DNA of 64,000 bases from Ascaphus truei (Eukaryota > Chordata > Amphibia > Anura > Ascaphidae): NCBI GenBank assembly GCA_036426205.1, contig CM071570.1, positions 145,245,095 to 145,309,094 of the forward strand, given 5' to 3'. Positions 31,002 through 40,593 of the stretch are shown one piece after another. Positions within the stretch are counted from its first letter, which is position 1, and every line of letters starts with the position of its first letter. Position numbers and translations under genes: made by a program. The notes under the pieces are model-generated. The model was not told the DNA's origin. It saw only the letters and a program-made list of their open reading frames with translations, and did no database searches.

Positions 31002-33428
31002 TTAGAGGAAAGGAGTGAACACAAAGCCCTCATTCATACCAGATGAATAGTGTGTATTAAGAAGATAGATCCATCTGGCTTCACATTGCAGTAGCTTTTT
31101 GTCCCAGTTTCCTCTGCGGATACTGGGTGGTATGTGGTCTATTCCTTGGAATGTCAGGGTATTGATCTGTCCTGCATGGAATTCTCTGACGTGGCGAGAG
31201 ACAGGGGTGTCCAGTGAATTTCTTACGGCTCCAATGTGTTCCAAAACCCTGCGTCTCAGTTCTCTTTTGGTTTTGCCGACATACTTCTTACCACATATGC
31301 AGGTGATCAGATAGATGATACCTGAGCTTTTGCAATTCATGAATTGTTTAATCTTGAATGTCTTTGTATCCCCAGTATTAGTAAACTGTTTACTTTCCTT
31401 CATGTAGGTGCAGGCTTTGCAGCCATGACATTTGTAATATCCTTGTATGCTAAGCCATGTTTTGCTTCTTTTATTTTTTACGGAGAAATGGCTGTGCACC
31501 ACATGGTCCTTGATATTGGCTGATCGTCTCCATACGACTGACGGGCGATTTTTCAGGACCAATTTCAGGTCATTGTCATTAGTTAGTATATGCCAATGCT
31601 TGGACAGGATGCTATTAATATCTCTCCACTGGTTGTGGTATGTCGTAATGCACCTAATTTCTTTCATATTTGATTTCTCTTGTGACTTAGTTTTAAGGAG
31701 ATCATGGCGTGTGGTGTTGATGGCCCGATGGTACGCTGTCTTTAATTGTCGTTTCGAGTATCCCCTCGCAAGGAAATTGTCCCTCATTTCCATACTTTGC
31801 CTTTTAAAGGTTTGAGTATCTGAACAATTCCTTCTAAGGCGCAAGTATTGCCCTGTGGGGATACCTCTAATAAGAGGTTGAGGATGAAAACTATCTGCTT
31901 TCAAATAGCTGTTAGTGGCAGTCTTTTTCTTGAAATTGCTTGTGGATAAATATCCATCATCATTTACATTGATACACAGGTCCAGGAACGTGATTTCTGT
32001 AGCACTTATCTCCGAAGTGAGCTTTAGATTGTGATCATTGGAATTGAGTACACACAAAAAAGTTTCTAGCTCCTTTTTGGAGCCTCTACAAAGTAATAGG
32101 ATGTCATCTATGTAGCGAATCCACAGGTCTACACGGTCGGTGTATAGTGACATACCTTCGGAGAAGACACTGACCTCCTCCCACCAACCTAGATAAAGGT
32201 TGGCGTACGTAGGAGCACACGTAGTCCACATGTCTGTGCCTTGTATTTGGAGGTAGTACTTTGAGTTAAACAAAAAGTAATTGTGTTTTAGTACAAATTC
32301 CAATAGCTCTACAACAAATTGATTGTGATCAGAGAAGAGGCGGCTACGGGACGAGAGAAAATGTTCGACTGTCATTAGACCAATGTCATGTTTTATACTA
32401 GTGTTCAGGGATTCAACATCGAAGCTCACTAATAAGGTGTCAGGTGTAACCTGTATCCCTTCCAGTCTATTCAAGACGTCCTTTGTGTCCTGTACAAAGG
32501 ATGGCAAAGCTGTTACAAATTTTCTCAACACTTTGTCAATATAGATACTGGAATTTTCGGTGAGAGAACCGATTCCAGAGACTATCGGTCTACCTGGAGG
32601 TTTAATAATGCTCTTATGTATTTTGGGGATACTGTAGAAGGTGGCAATGGTGGGTTGTTTTGGTGTCATAAACTCACGTTCTTTGGTTGTTATCACCTTT
32701 GTTGTTATACCCATTTCCAGTATCTCATCCAGAGCTTTTTGAAATATTTCAGTAGGATCTTTTGGGAGAATCCTGTAGCATTGTTTGTTTCTTAGTAGTC
32801 TATGATTCTCAGCTAGATAGTCCTCAGTTCTCAGTATCACTAGGTTGCCTCCTTTGTCTGCTGGTTTGATTGTTATTTCAGACATTTCTTTTATCTCTTT
32901 CAGTGCATTAAGTTCCTGTTGACTGAGATTGTTTTGTTTTTTTGTCGACTTTAGACCCTCCAGATCTCTGGTGACTAAGTTGAGGAAAGTGGAGATATTG
33001 GCACATGTGTCTTGATGAGGGGTGAAGCGACTTTGTGGTTTAAGAGTGGTGTGTGGTCCATCACCCGGGTTTTTTTCCCCTTCGTCAAGGAGGTCCATTA
33101 AATCGGTAAGGAGTCCCTGATCTTGGGTTTGTAACAGTTCTGTGAACTCATTAGATGGCATGTTACGTTCTCTTTGTTTGAAATATTTGTGCAATAACAT
33201 TTTGCGGGCAAAGAGATTGACATCCTTTACCGATTCAAAAAGATCAAAATTGTTTGTGGGGACATAGGAGAGGCCTTTTTCTAAAAGGCTAACTTGTGCA
33301 TCTGTCAAAGTCACTTTTGAAAGGTTGATAATCTTGCCCTGATTGTCTTTGATGTTGGTATTTACTAACGTCTCCTTTTCCTTTGTCTTCTGTAGTTTGA
33401 CCACCTGCCCCTTCCTCTTCCTCTCCAA
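31002..33428 (-). CDS. Penelope-like reverse transcriptase with GIY-YIG endonuclease
   Basis: Unbroken frame of 808 codons. The N-terminal PLE region (INLSKVTLTDAQVSLLEKGL) precedes the RT fingers/palm (IKPADKGGNLVIL, YSIPKIHK, PPGRPIVSGIGS, FDVESLNTSI, MWTTCAPTYANLYLGWWE) and the catalytic box IRYIDDILLL. A Cys cluster (CHGCKACTYM, then MNCKSSGIIYLITCICGKKY) leads into the GIY-YIG nuclease (IIYLI, KKYVGKTKRELRRRVLEHI, and Glu in LLQCEARWIYLLNTHY). These copy themselves by target-primed reverse transcription at a nick made by the nuclease. The first codon of the open frame is TTG. The natural protein probably enters from the upstream frame (33365-33946) that it overlaps. It is the only long intact ORF of the window, so the insertion looks young. 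Confidence 0.93.
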   Translation of the reverse strand: MERKRKGQVVKLQKTKEKETLVNTNIKDNQGKIINLSKVTLTDAQVSLLEKGLSYVPTNNFDLFESVKDVNLFARKMLLHKYFKQRERNMPSNEFTELLQTQDQGLLTDLMDLLDEGEKNPGDGPHTTLKPQSRFTPHQDTCANISTFLNLVTRDLEGLKSTKKQNNLSQQELNALKEIKEMSEITIKPADKGGNLVILRTEDYLAENHRLLRNKQCYRILPKDPTEIFQKALDEILEMGITTKVITTKEREFMTPKQPTIATFYSIPKIHKSIIKPPGRPIVSGIGSLTENSSIYIDKVLRKFVTALPSFVQDTKDVLNRLEGIQVTPDTLLVSFDVESLNTSIKHDIGLMTVEHFLSSRSRLFSDHNQFVVELLEFVLKHNYFLFNSKYYLQIQGTDMWTTCAPTYANLYLGWWEEVSVFSEGMSLYTDRVDLWIRYIDDILLLCRGSKKELETFLCVLNSNDHNLKLTSEISATEITFLDLCINVNDDGYLSTSNFKKKTATNSYLKADSFHPQPLIRGIPTGQYLRLRRNCSDTQTFKRQSMEMRDNFLARGYSKRQLKTAYHRAINTTRHDLLKTKSQEKSNMKEIRCITTYHNQWRDINSILSKHWHILTNDNDLKLVLKNRPSVVWRRSANIKDHVVHSHFSVKNKRSKTWLSIQGYYKCHGCKACTYMKESKQFTNTGDTKTFKIKQFMNCKSSGIIYLITCICGKKYVGKTKRELRRRVLEHIGAVRNSLDTPVSRHVREFHAGQINTLTFQGIDHIPPSIRRGNWDKKLLQCEARWIYLLNTHYSSGMNEGFVFTPFL

Positions 33429-33946
33429 TACCCCTCCTCTCCGTGTCTTTCGGGTCCATAGTCTATTGCGTCCTGGGCCTGATCTAAAAAATGAGTTTCT
33501 GCCTGTGTGGTAGTTTTCTCTTTGCTTCTTTTAGACCTTGTCGTGACTTTATTTTGGTAGCTAGAGCTTTCATCAGTCTCAGACATATCCCAGTCAGTGG
33601 ATGAATCGCTATGTTCTTGCATTTTGGCCTTTTCCGCTTGGAAGTGGTGTCGATAAATCTTACCCCTAGCGAAATCTCCACTGTCTCTAAGGTACTTAGT
33701 GTGTTTCCTTTCTTTAATTCCCTTAACATATTGGTCGGTTGTTTTTTGAAGGATATTTTCAAATTTCTCAAAATTAGGAGATTCCTTCCACTGAGATACT
33801 TCTTTTTTGTTTTTCTCCACCTCGAAGTTAACCTTTTTAAGCTCAATAAGTTCATTATCAATGAGTAAAGTCATTAGGTCATGAGAGCATTTGCTTATTA
33901 TGTCATCCCATTTTTTAATGAAAGCATCCTGCCTAAGATCCAGCAC
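33365..33946 (-). CDS. PLE N-terminal frame (coiled coil, basic tail)
   Basis: Open frame of about 193 codons upstream of, and overlapping by about 63 bp, the RT frame. It holds a charged helical part (LIELKKVNFEVEKNKKEVSQ) and an Arg/Gly-rich RNA-binding-like tail (GRGRGRWSNYRRQRKRRR). The open frame begins directly after a TAA, with GTG as first codon inside the repeated arm. The first ATG is about 25 codons in (HDLMTLLIDNE). In related PLEs this region and the RT form one protein, so a single-base frameshift here, or ribosomal frameshifting, is likely. Which applies cannot be decided from one copy. Confidence 0.75.
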   Translation of the reverse strand: MLDLRQDAFIKKWDDIISKCSHDLMTLLIDNELIELKKVNFEVEKNKKEVSQWKESPNFEKFENILQKTTDQYVKGIKERKHTKYLRDSGDFARGKIYRHHFQAEKAKMQEHSDSSTDWDMSETDESSSYQNKVTTRSKRSKEKTTTQAETHFLDQAQDAIDYGPERHGEEGYWRGRGRGRWSNYRRQRKRRR

Positions 33947-34876
33947 TTAACTATATGTAGCTGGACATCCGATCCACTCAAACTATATCTGGCAGCCACT
34001 ACATGTGCTAAGAGGATAACATTAGAACAGCTACCCTGGTATGAAGCATTGAGAAAGGGCACTCAAAAACACTGTTATACTAGCCTTTTGTCCTGTTCTG
34101 AGAGTATACTGGCTGCAGGGTTAAAAACCTCCTCCGTAGAGCTCCATACCTTACCTGCTCAAATCTGCTCCGATGCGCATGGTATTGATCTACACAAGTA
34201 CACTGTGACACATGCGCAGTGAAGAATCTCTCTAATAATAAAAAAAGTACCACTGTGAGGAATACTATATGTCCACCTGTCCTGATGCTACATAGTAACT
34301 GAATATCACAGCACACTTGCTGACAGCCCTACAGTTTAAGACACTGCTTGTAGGTCACAGCCATTTTATTTACCCTTTTGGCTGTATGTATGCTCTTAGG
34401 ATCCTACCGTGACCACATTCATGACACATGCACAGTGTTCAGCCCATTGAGAGCCTTTATCTACGGGCTATTTCTGCTAGTAGATATCCCCTGCATACTC
34501 AGGTCACCTATGTGAGGCTTAGCACCGATAGCAACTGTTATACACCATTTAGTCTGGACTCAGTGATCAGCTGCAAGCAGTAACATTCCACACTCTGATA
34601 GCTCTCCTATGAGCGCTACTTCTGTACAAACCATCTCTTTAGCATTGCTCGCCAATGGCAGTGACTAGGGTAACTGAGTAGTACCATAGACTTAACCAGT
34701 CTATTTTTATCTGTGTCATACACATCACACTACACAACACGATTTTAACAAAGATATTTAATAAACTTTTTTTATTTTTATGTATATATATTTATTCACC
34801 CCTGACCACACTATACTATAAGGGTCTGCTGTGCGCCTCTTAGAAGGGACCTTTGGTGCCTCCTTTAGGCACATCT
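33931..34876 (-). mobile_element. Right (5') arm of the Penelope-like element
   Basis: Upstream of the PLE frames on their own strand, and the reverse complement of 29113-30062. It serves as the 5' LTR-like region of the main copy. It ends at GGTGCCTCCTTTAGGCACAT CTCTTTA, beyond which the two arms share nothing. Confidence 0.85.
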
Positions 34877-35136
34877 CTTTATCTCCATACCTACACTCCC
34901 TTGGCAGCACGCTAATACCATCTAGGGGGTTTTGAGCGAGGTTCCTCTTCACAGTACTATTGGCTGTTGTTGTTGATATTATTATTAATATACTACTATG
35001 ATATACAGTAGTAGACAAAAAACACAGACAGTACAGTAGAGTCTAGGCCAGGCACCAGCCCAGGGTGTGGACACAGACAGAGGTCAGTCCAAGCACCTTA
35101 AATACTATTAATTTTATTAAGTAAATATTATTATAT

Positions 35137-35285
35137 GCCAGCAGCAGCACATAGCAGCACGCAGCACATAGCAGCAGCACACAGCACGCAGTACCAGCAG
35201 CAGCAACACACAGCAGCAACGCACAGCTGCACGCAGTAGCAGCAGCACACAGCAGCAGCAGCAGCAGCAGCAGCAGTAGCACACA
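35137..35285. repeat. GCA/CAG-rich microsatellite
   Basis: AGCAGCACACAGCACGCAG variants pass into a pure (AGC)n run at 35249-35275. A Leu/Cys-rich frame over it on the minus strand is an artefact. Confidence 0.93.
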
Positions 35286-36660
35286 TAATTATTATTTTTT
35301 CCTCTTATTATTTTTAATTTATTTATCTTTTTTTTTTAAATTATTTTTCTTTTTTTTGCCCAGTACTTTGACGCCCTATTATTTTTATTTTGCGTCGCAC
35401 TGGGGTGCGGTCTCACCCAGTGTCAGATTTCCCATTAGGCCGGTAAGGCCCGGACCTAAGGAGGCAAAATTTGGAGGTTGCAAAAATGTCCGCACCAATT
35501 TGCCCCAATTTGTCGGGCCTATTGGACCCAATGGGAATGGCATTATTTACCTGTGCCGGCCGCCTCCGTTCTGCCGCCCTGCTTTTCCTTCAAAATCGAG
35601 CGTCAAATTATGCCGCAGACGTTGCATATTTTTTATACATCTGGGGTGCACATGTTTAGTTTCGCCTAGAGCGCATGAAACCCTTGCGCCAGCGCTGCCC
35701 ACATCAAGCCAAATCTAAGAAACCAATGGCTTAGACATGAGGCTACACCCCTATTTATACTCCTCCCAAAGCAAATGTCAAAACAAACATTCGATCCAAA
35801 TGCGCACACATTCAAATTTGTATGCAAATGTGACAGTGATAGAAAAAAAGCAAATGTGCATTTTTGGGAATAGGCCGCAAATATCTGCGGCTGTGAAATG
35901 AGAATGTCTGTGCAAGATTCTCCCATCTCTGTTTGGTAGGGGCTTGAACTCCATGCATTGGCTGTTTTTGCATGCTATGATGCACTTCAGTGATACATAA
36001 AAATAGAACACAGAACACAAACATGTCTTTATTAACAGTTTTATTTCACGTTTCCTCTCTTTTTTTTTATCCATTATTTTAGGCCATACTCAAAGTGTGA
36101 ACATACCAAACGTAGCATTGTTTTATCAATAAAAGGAAGATTTATATTCACAGTGTAACACTGCAAGTTGTCTACTGTACTTCAATAAGAGAGGTATAAA
36201 ATGCTTGGCAATGGCACGCTGCAATGATTCACCAGGCCATGGAAAATAAAATGTATTTAGCAATTCAAGGGACCATCTGGAACACCAAAGGTATTTTTTC
36301 AAAGCTTTCTTGGCTTGAAGCCTAGATACAATATCAGAAGATAATCTATGAAGGCAACCAATGAATCCAAAAAAAGGCTCAGAAATACCTGCCATGCTCA
36401 TTGAGCACAAATCATTTCTGTAAAGTGTCTACGGTACATTGTTCACACTGACATCCGATATTGAAAAAGCCCATCATTTATGGAGGAGGCCAGTTCACAG
36501 CTGCCTTCAGACTTACATTATTTCTTTGATACTACAGGATAAAAAAGAGAAACTCGCCAACAATGGATCTCAAAAGATACAAGATGATATGCAGATGATA
36601 TGCAGGGCCTTTTCACAATACTGTAGTTATTCTATTCATATCGGCCTAGGACATTTGGTC
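35286..36660. other. Intergenic DNA, nothing recognised
   Basis: T-rich stretch, then mixed sequence. Frames of up to 120 codons show no domain or conserved motif. Confidence 0.45.
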
Positions 36661-36666
36661 CCAGCC

Positions 36667-37065
36667 GTTTTGCCGCGACCAAATTGCCGCCGGTGTTTAG
36701 CCACCACTCACCTTGTCATCAGGACATCTCTCCGCTAGCCGCTTCACCACCAAGGTAAGACACTAAACTTACCCCTTACCAAAAACCTAATCTTAACCAC
36801 TAATACTAATGTTACCCCCTACCCATAAACCTTAAGCCCTTACCTTAACCCCCTTACCCTAAACCCTTATCCTAAAATCCCTTACCCTAAGCCCCATTGT
36901 CCTAAACCCCTTATCCTTAACCCCCTACCCTAATCACTAAAACTCCTAAAATTAACTTACTTTATTGTGGAGATGGCCGGCGGCTGAGTGTCCAGTGGAG
37001 GAGAGGTTTCGGCGAAGGGTCCCTCGTGGCTAAATGCCGGTGAAGTCTTGGTTGCGGTGAGATGG
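36667..37065. mobile_element. Foldback element with telomere-like core
   Basis: The ends TGCCGCGACCAAATTGCCGC CGGTGTTTAGCCAC (36670-36704) and GTGGCTAAATGCCGGTGAAG TCTTGGTTGCGGTGA (37026-37060) are complementary with a few mismatches. Between them, 36750-36960 is built of degenerate CCCTTACCCTAAAC-like units. About 0.4 kb and noncoding. It resembles a nonautonomous DNA transposon with a tandem-repeat interior. The family is unknown to me. Confidence 0.6.
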
Positions 37066-37415
37066 CCACAAACAAAAGTCTAATTCCAATTCATATTTTC
37101 TCCTTGGACCTATTAGCTCAATAGGATGTGTGGAAGTTGAAGGGGAGCACAACCCATTCAATGGTGAATATGTGAAATGAAATGAAAAACAAACACAATA
37201 GTGCAACAAAGTCTCTATAGATGTATCTCCAAATTCAGTAGACTTCTATAAATTCAGAACTCACATTTTCACTGAATAAATCGAGCATGTAGCATGTAAC
37301 CAAACTCTAGTGGGTAATAGTAGTGGGATGTAATTGTATGGATCCTCTCTCTCTCTGTATCCTAGGATTCTTGGGGATGTCTGGATATCACTCAGAATGG
37401 TGCGATGGCAGTCGT

Positions 37416-37416
<1 letters not shown>

Positions 37417-37460
<44 letters not shown>

Positions 37461-37515
37461 TATATATATATATATATATATATTATTATATATATATATA
37501 TATATAATAATATAT
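37417..37515. repeat. (AT)n microsatellite, imperfect
   Basis: TATA runs with AATTA and ATTATT interruptions. Confidence 0.95.
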
Positions 37516-37539
37516 AGAAAAATGAAATGCCAAACATAG

Positions 37540-37900
37540 TGTGTACGTATAAAAAGTAACAATTTAATCACTAAAAACCATAAAGATGTATGCTTACATC
37601 AATAAAACATATCCTGGGCACATAAGAAAAGCGAACACTGCTTCCAGATTTTCACCCCCTCCGCACGAATCTCCCGTCGCGTCACTTCCGGTTTACCGGC
37701 GTTTCATTTCCGGTATCGCAGCACGGGTGAAATTCACTGAATGAAGGGTATCCCAAGTGCAGACCGGTGCAGGTAAGTGCAGGTATGGGTGAGTGACGTC
37801 AGCAGGGCACCTTCCGACTCTAAGCGTTTCGCTGGTGTCGCTTCGTCAGGAGTCCAGCAGCCCCTTCCAGAGTTTTACAAGGGGAGTAGATAAAAGTTAG
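37540..37900 (-). mobile_element. PLE-LTR-like fragment with hammerhead-like core
   Basis: The minus strand carries CTGACGA (37849-37843, a perfect CUGANGA core), an extra A, a weak stem II, GAAAC (37830-37826) and a downstream GTC (37818-37816). Neighbouring GC-rich text (TTCCGGTTTACCGGCG, CGTCACTTCC) is in the style of vertebrate PLE LTRs. Unlike the 30725-30790 site, the flanks do not pair as stem I. They instead form near-direct repeats (GGAAGG..GC..CTGCTG). Confidence 0.4.
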
Positions 37901-37904
37901 TGAG

Positions 37905-38260
37905 TCTGATTCTGGTCCCCAAGGAGAGGGGGAGGCTGTCAGTCTTCCCCATCCAGGGAAAGCAGGCCCACTCTAGGCCGGACGGCCTAGAGACCATCAA
38001 GACCAGAGCCCCACACTATCGGGGCAGCACCACCTAGAGGTCCTGGGATCTCAGAGATACTATGCTGCCATGAAGAGCTGCTGCAGCAATCACCATAATA
38101 AATCTGGTTCAAATATACCCCTGCCTGGTGTCAGTTCCTGGGCAGGAGGGGTAAGGAGTGCAGTGATGGGGTTGACACCCACACCCCGTGGGTTCTATCA
38201 CAGCTGGAGGCACTGAAACCAACCAGTAAGAAGATCCCAGAGATCTGTCTAAGCCTGTCC
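37905..38260 (+). mobile_element. LTR-end-like segment in opposite orientation to the adjacent Gypsy
   Basis: The text contains AATAAATCTGG at about 38097, ends ...GTTCTATCACA, and is followed by GCTGGAGGCACTGAAAC. This parallels the LTR-end plus leader junctions at 15880 and 43460 but on the plus strand. It abuts the truncated 3' end of the minus-strand Gypsy near 38250, which suggests a rearrangement or a second insertion. Confidence 0.4.
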
Positions 38261-39631
38261 TGCTCCTGTCTCATTACCAACATATCTGAAGTGAGTGGCC
38301 TTATGAACTCCGTCAGTGGAGACTCTCAGACGTATGTCCACGGGCAGTCGAGCCTCTCTCCCAAACATCAGGAAATAGGGGGAGAAACCGGTAGAGTCGT
38401 GTCTAGTACAGTTGTAAGCATGCACTAACGTTTCCACATGTCTGCTCCACTCAGCCTTCTGCACCCCCGTCTAGGTACCCAGCATGTCCAGTAACGTGCG
38501 ATTGAATCGTTCAGGTAATGCATCCCCTTCCAGGTGGTAGGGAGTGGTTCGGGACTTAGTAATGTGTAAGATCTTTAGCAATTCCCTTATCAATTTGCTT
38601 TCAAAGTCTCTGCCCTGGTCAGAATGTAGTCATTGCGGAAGCCCATAATGTATAAAGTATTTTTCCCAGAGCACCTTGGCGACAGTGATGGCTTTCTGGT
38701 CTTTTGTCAGGAAGGCTTGTGCATATCTCGTGTAATGATCAGTGATGACCAGCACATTGCGACAGTGTTGCTCTACGGCTTCTCTCATTTTTGGCCAGAA
38801 GAACCGATCTCTCACCAGTCCAAAAGTCTTGTCGACACCCAGTTGGCCATGTTCATCATGTAGGGACCGCAACACCAGATATTGTAACATTTTAGGTAGT
38901 ACCAGCTGTCTCCTATTTGGGTGGTTATGATATTCTACAACTCGGTATAGTAAATTGTCCCGTATTTCGAACTTATCTGTTTCCCGCATCAGGATGCCCC
39001 CCACATCGCATGGGGCCTGTTTGAGTAGATCTGGACGGTTTTTCTGAATAGCATAGCGGATGGCCCCCGCTACCGGGTCGCGAACCTGATAACGCACCAT
39101 ATCTTTCCAGGCTATGATTTTGTCAGGGGTGATGTGCATACCACTGGGGTCCCGGTATGCCTCCGGGATGGCTTTGGACGGGCACCCTAGGGAATCGGCC
39201 ACTCTTAATTCGGAGAAGGCGACCTGATCATTCACTATGGCTGTGGTGCAGCACAAGGCTCGCATCCCGGGTCCCGGGATTTCTTCCCATTGATCGTCGT
39301 CGGGGGTTGCGGCCAGCCCTGGTCGTCTGGATAGCGCATCTGCCCCCACATTCAAGGGACCCGGTTTGTATTTCAAGGTGAAATTGTAGTTAAAGAGCGC
39401 GGCCAGCCAGCGATGTCCTGCCGCATCGAGTTTAGCTGAAGTCATGATATAGGTAAGAGGGTTGTTGTCTATATGCACCTCGAAGGTGATCCCATAGAGG
39501 TAGTCATGGAGCTTGTCCACAATGGCCCATTTCAGGGCAAGAAACTCGAGCTTGTGCACTGGGTAATTTTGCTCACTGGCTGTCAGGCTGCGACTGATAT
39601 AGGCCACATGGCGCAATCCTTCGGGATGCAT
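38249..39631 (-). pseudogene. PNMA-type Gypsy RNase H and integrase, internally deleted
   Basis: The frame 39631-38630 starts in RNase H ([28 protein letters not shown]) and passes through the conserved DALSRRPG linker. It enters the integrase zinc region (SLHDEHGQLGVDKTF, FFWPKMREAVEQHC), then jumps directly to VLVITDHYTRYAQAFLT. The usual Cys-x2-Cys end of the zinc finger and the first catalytic Asp segment are missing, an in-frame loss of roughly 40-50 residues. After a stop at 38630, SDQGRDFESKL and a GDALPERFNRTL block, then HVETLVHAYNCTRHDSTGFS and FGREARLPVD, follow in other frames to 38249, where it is truncated. Confidence 0.9.
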
Positions 39632-40160
39632 TGATGCAACACCGCCCGTAGTCCACTGAGACTAGCGTCCACATGCAGGATATAAAGTTGTTCGGGGTCG
39701 GCATAGGCTAACACTGGTGCCGCTGTCAGACTCTGCTTCAAGTCCACAAAAGCTTGTTCGCACTCTGAGGTCCATTTGTCCCCGAAGGGCTGTCCGGCAG
39801 GGGTGGCCTTCCGGCCTGTGTCTTCGGGATATATCTTGAGGAGGCCGTTGAGGGCTTTGGCCCGACGGGAATATCCCTCCACAAACCTGCGATAGTACCC
39901 GCAGAACCCCAAGAACGAGCGCAACTCCACCACATTATCGGGTCGGGCCAGCTTACTATGGCTTCTATTTTAGCGGGATCAGTGGCGATCCCCTCCTCGG
40001 AAACGATGTGTCCCACGTAGGTCACCGACGTCCTACAAAATCGGCATTTATCCAAAGAGAGCTTGAGCCCCTCTCGGGCTAACCGGTCGAGTACCTTCAG
40101 GAGCCGAGTTTCGTGTTCCTCTAACGGTCGTCCAAATACACCAGACATTCTCGGGGGTTC
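39583..40160 (-). pseudogene. PNMA-type Gypsy RT, second part
   Basis: Two overlapping frames. 40148-39738 holds the post-YLDD region (GRPLEEHETRLLKVLDRLA, LDKCRFC, YVGHIVSEEGI). 39933-39583 holds the connection and the start of RNase H ([49 protein letters not shown]). Just upstream, a shifted frame reads the catalytic VYLDD box, followed at once by the LEEHE part, so a few residues and the frame were lost there. The RT is also split by the insert at 40174-40585. Confidence 0.9.
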
Positions 40161-40173
40161 AAATCCCCTAAGG

Positions 40174-40585
40174 CAGGGGTGGGCAACCTATTTTTCAATG
40201 TAGCCAATTATAAGTGAAAATAGCCACACCATGCAAAAATTTAAAACATAGTATGTGTGCGTGCGCGTATATATATATATATATATATATATAGTCTTAG
40301 GTAGTCTTAGATATATATATATCCCTTCCCCCTCCCAGAGGGCATTCAGGGTCTGCACAGCTGCAGACCCCCTGCGGAGAAACACTCCTCCGACAATCTA
40401 ACTGTGTCTGTGCAGGACACAGACCAGAGATCTGAGAGGGGGAAGGAAGGGAAATGCTCTGTATATATGTGCTAGTGCAGAAGACAGTGCTTGGAGGGGG
40501 AAGGTAAGGCTGGACTAGAAATTCGCCACACTTTGCCTGCCAATTCGCCACATGTGGCGAATGGCTACAGTGTTGCCCACCTCGG
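40174..40585. mobile_element. Nonautonomous hAT element with perfect 8-bp target duplication
   Basis: The left end CAGGGGTGGGCAAC is complementary (two mismatches) to the right end GTTGCCCACCTCGG. CCCTAAGG flanks it at both 40166-40173 and 40586-40593. An 8-bp duplication and CAGGGGTGGGC-type ends define hAT transposons. It lies inside the RT gene of the Gypsy, whose coding sense resumes on both sides, so it inserted after the Gypsy. It contains a (TA)n tract at about 40270-40290 and no ORF for a transposase. Confidence 0.92.
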
Positions 40586-40593
40586 CCCTAAGG

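Noticed and set aside
29113..34876. The inverted arms could be the long terminal inverted repeats of a DNA transposon.
   Set aside because: The enclosed protein is an RT with a GIY-YIG nuclease, and the left arm also has a direct partial duplicate. This is PLE biology rather than cut-and-paste.
35043..35282. Leu/Cys-rich peptide resembling a signal or membrane segment.
   Set aside because: Encoded by the complement of a CAG/GCA microsatellite.
36750..36960. CCCTAA-like array as an interstitial telomere.
   Set aside because: Units are degenerate, mix CCCTTA, CCCTAA and CCTTAA forms, and lie between inverted ends of a mobile-type repeat.
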